The notes beneath the pieces are model-generated. The model was not told the DNA's origin. It saw only the letters and a program-made list of their open reading frames with translations, and did not search any database. Both the position numbers and the translations under genes were made by a program. DNA of 7,638 bases from an uncultured archaeon (GTDB lineage: Archaea > Halobacteriota > Methanosarcinia > Methanotrichales > Methanotrichaceae). The DNA lies in contig CABMDX010000306.1 in assembly GCA_902385025.1 (NCBI GenBank), positions 1-7,638 on the forward strand, given 5' to 3'. Below, in pieces: positions 6,345 through 7,638 of this stretch. Each line of letters begins with the position of its first letter. Within the stretch, counting starts at the first letter, position 1.

Positions 6345-6642
6345 TGATGGTGTATGATAGATTCCAAAATATCGGATAGCGTGCTGGCGCAAGGCAACGG
6401 GATGCGACGCACGCCTACAAGGCGGAAGCTGTTGCTGCCAGGCAGAAGGCCAGGCTGATAAAGGGTGAAAGCTCTGGAGTTGCCCGGGGTTCAAGGACGG
6501 ACGGCGTGATGAAAGTGCCCTGCGGGTTCTTGAAGGATCTCATATCTTCGCCTCCTCGGGATTACTGTCGGTATCAGCTCCCGCCGCTGGGTGTCGTGTG
6601 CTGTGGAACTGTTGCCCGCGGTTTTCGAGAGTTGTGAATCTC
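6345..6642 (+). other. GC-rich island: candidate non-coding RNA or decayed gene
   Basis: About 300 bases clearly richer in G and C than both flanks. Reading from ATG 6347 gives ten codons, then an in-frame TAG (6377-6379), then 85 open codons to TGA at 6635. The first part after the TAG has gene-like codons (Ala, Glu, Lys, Arg rich), while the second part is unlike any protein I know. Several short hairpins can be drawn: GCGTGC 6379-6384 with GCACGC 6409-6414, CGCCT-ACA-AGGCG at 6412-6424, CTGCC-A-GGCAG near 6435, and GAGA/TCTC at 6627-6642. A promoter at the right distance and AT-rich sequence on both sides mark it as a unit. I do not recognise RNase P, SRP, tRNA or rRNA features. A structured RNA and a gene remnant are both possible. 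Confidence 0.4.
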
Positions 6643-6684
6643 AGGAGTATGTGTAATATGAAAAGATTTTATATTTTCTCAACC

Positions 6685-6867
6685 GTTTTTTAGATATGAC
6701 CAAAATCACCTTTGCCTATTTGACGGTTCCAGACTTTATGGATATGAATCTTCGACAATTGTCATATATCGAAAAAAACGGCATCGGATAGACTGAGAAG
6801 GCGGTGTGGGACACAGAGCGCAAAATCATGTCTTGAGAGGGCAAAAGCATAGTTATAAAAATGTGCT
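6685..6867 (+). repeat. Non-coding promoter module, copy B
   Basis: Second copy of the module seen at 3721-3901, at 2.8-kb distance in the same orientation. It shares TTATGGA, ATGAA, GACAA (6754-6758), ATCGA, GCATCGGATA (6781-6790) and the terminal GCATAGTTATAAA with ATGTGCT (6861-6867). The TATA box here (6853-6859) would start a transcript near 6885. That start lies ahead of the RHH gene's own closer TATA box. Confidence 0.65.
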
Positions 6868-6907
6868 ATCACTGCATCCAAGTGTGTGCAACTTGCAGAC
6901 CAATAAA

Positions 6908-6917
6908 TCTATAAATT
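6908..6917 (+). promoter_or_regulatory. TATA box of the RHH gene
   Basis: TCTATAAATT is centred 26-27 bases before ATG 6940. With no ribosome site ahead of that ATG, a leaderless transcript starting at or next to the ATG is likely. Confidence 0.5.
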
Positions 6918-6930
6918 AGTTATAACTAAT
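6915..6930 (+). promoter_or_regulatory. 16-bp perfect palindrome, probable operator of the RHH gene
   Basis: ATTAGTTATAACTAAT is identical to its own reverse complement. It overlaps the edge of the TATA box and ends 9 bases before the start codon of a ribbon-helix-helix protein. RHH proteins bind short palindromes as paired dimers and commonly repress their own genes, so autorepression by blocking the promoter is the natural reading (inference). Confidence 0.55.
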
Positions 6931-6939
6931 AAAAAGAAT

Positions 6940-7281
6940 ATGAGCGCAGATGTGGGCATTGTTAGTGGCATAGGTAAGGTAGTTGGTGCCAAGCTTACCC
7001 GAAATGAGATTGCACAAATCAATAAGCTCGTTGAGGCTGGTTTCTACCTTAATCCCTCTGATTTCATCCGTGAAGCTGTCAGGGAAAAGCTGGCGGCTAT
7101 CAAGGTCATTGAATACCGTGATGTAGACTACCAGATAGCTAAGAAGGAAGTAGCTGGGTACTTCCAGATGAAAGGCGAAGCATATGCCTCCGATGCTAGC
7201 ACCGATCTGCAGCTTGATTACGAGCTTGTATGTAAGATCATGGATGAACTGGAGAATGAAGGCAAGATGGAGACGGCCTGA
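6940..7281 (+). CDS. Ribbon-helix-helix (CopG/ParD-like) DNA-binding protein
   Basis: A 113-residue protein. The N-terminal half fits the RHH fold: strand at 13-19 (K-V-V-G-A-K-L), first helix 20-33, turn G-F-Y-L-N at 34-38, second helix P-S-D-F-I-R-E-A-V-R-E-K-L (39-51). The alternating residues of the strand would enter the DNA major groove. The C-terminal half (55-113) is acidic and mostly helical, with no known domain; in related proteins such tails bind a partner or mediate assembly. A transcriptional repressor of its own gene, or an antitoxin, is likely. ATG 6940 is supported by the TATA box 26 bases upstream, and the palindrome between them is its probable operator. The stop codon directly abuts the ATG of the next small gene, so the two are likely one operon. 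No ParE/RelE-type toxin is seen next to it, so an antitoxin role is unproven. Confidence 0.8.
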   Translation: MSADVGIVSGIGKVVGAKLTRNEIAQINKLVEAGFYLNPSDFIREAVREKLAAIKVIEYRDVDYQIAKKEVAGYFQMKGEAYASDASTDLQLDYELVCKIMDELENEGKMETA

Positions 7282-7464
7282 ATGAAGGGCTATGAGGTTG
7301 GCGACTCAATCCATGGGCATCGGATAATAGCGGAGGCCAGAAAGGTAAGCGATCCTGTGGTTATTATCAAAAGTGCCAGGCATAAAGCGCAGAGGATAGT
7401 TCTAACTGAAAATGCCTTAGCCATAATTGATAGAAAAGGCCGATGGTGCAACCAAGGCCCGTGA
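7282..7464 (+). CDS. Small hypothetical protein, 60 residues, possibly truncated
   Basis: Unrecognised. The start codon follows the RHH stop codon without a gap, and GGAG at 7269-7272 lies nine bases upstream, which points to coupled translation. The protein is predicted beta-rich (I-I-A-E-A-R-K-V, P-V-V-I-I-K-S, Q-R-I-V-L-T-E, A-L-A-I-I-D) with basic charge and no membrane segment. Its last codon (Pro) and the TGA stop fall inside the left arm of the large palindrome that begins at 7458. The C-terminus may therefore have been set by insertion of that element into a longer gene. Position after an RHH gene would allow a toxin or a co-regulator, but nothing in the sequence identifies one. Confidence 0.5.
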   Translation: MKGYEVGDSIHGHRIIAEARKVSDPVVIIKSARHKAQRIVLTENALAIIDRKGRWCNQGP

Positions 7465-7638
7465 TCGGCACTACGGATAAATTGTGCACAAAACAAATGC
7501 CGGTGAAAAGAGGATGAATCCACAGAGGTACGCCCACGTCCCTGGCCAGCACCAGAACGTGGGAGTGCCTCTGTGGATTCATCCTCATTTCACAGGCATT
7601 TGTTTTGTGCACGATTTATCCGTAGTGCGGATCACGGG
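7458..7638 (+). repeat. 181-bp near-perfect palindrome (82-bp arms, 17-base centre)
   Basis: The left arm 7458-7539 and right arm 7557-7638 are inverted copies matching at 76 of 82 positions. The differences are at 7467, 7483, 7502, 7509, 7529 and 7532 of the left arm; in RNA two of these (7483, 7529) would be G-U pairs. The centre, 7540-7556, contains CTGGCCAG. The right arm reaches the last base of the window, so the palindrome may extend further. It is far longer than a terminator and no T-tract is visible. A miniature inverted-repeat element or another palindromic repeat is most likely; a long structured RNA is possible. Confidence 0.9.

Noticed and set aside
6475..6510. GGGGTTCAAGGACGG as a tRNA T-arm
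   Set aside because: The five-base stems do not pair, and no acceptor or anticodon arm can be found around it.
6940..7464. A classical ParDE or RelBE toxin-antitoxin pair
   Set aside because: The first gene fits an RHH antitoxin, but the 60-residue second protein shows no ParE/RelE features and may be truncated, so the pair is not called.
7367..7612. Minus-strand frame of 81 codons across the palindrome
   Set aside because: Both strands of a palindrome read nearly the same, giving chance frames; there is no ribosome site and no known motif.
7458..7638. Transcription terminator
   Set aside because: The arms are far too long and no T-tract is visible within the window.

Overview
The window looks like chromosomal DNA of a methanogenic archaeon, most plausibly of the Methanothrix/Methanosarcina kind. 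The grounds are a glutamate synthase split into separate domain genes, a stand-alone archaeal-type CPSF-like beta-CASP nuclease, archaeal TATA boxes about 27 bases ahead of start codons, codon use rich in AGG, ATA and CTG, and an exported protein of 11-residue pentapeptide-like repeats. The genus is an inference from these features; no sequence search was possible.

Bases 1-2194 (+) are the end of a tightly packed operon. It holds the C-terminal part of the FMN/Fe-S domain of glutamate synthase (cut by the window edge), the separate GXGXG beta-helix domain, a four-cluster HycB/CooF-like ferredoxin and a two-cluster HycF-like ferredoxin. The gaps are 6 and 11 bases, followed by a 4-base overlap. 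The layout suggests that the two ferredoxins feed electrons to the glutamate synthase. A hairpin followed by a T-tract ends the operon. Facing it on the minus strand is a metallo-beta-lactamase/beta-CASP ribonuclease (2250-3659), probably read from a leaderless transcript.

Bases 3700-7638 are accessory in character, AT-richer and gene-poor. They hold a pentapeptide-repeat membrane protein whose natural start codon appears to have become ACG; a small unknown protein (5880-6224); an unexplained GC-rich island (about 6345-6642) behind its own TATA box; and a ribbon-helix-helix DNA-binding protein with a 16-bp perfect palindrome between its TATA box and start codon. A 60-residue ORF abuts the RHH gene, and its stop codon lies inside a 181-bp near-perfect palindrome that runs to the window edge.

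Two diverged copies of a roughly 180-bp non-coding module (3721-3901 and 6685-6867) share exact blocks and a TATA box. One lies ahead of the pentapeptide-repeat gene and one ahead of the RHH gene. This shared module, the GC-rich island and the long palindrome are the least explained parts of the window.
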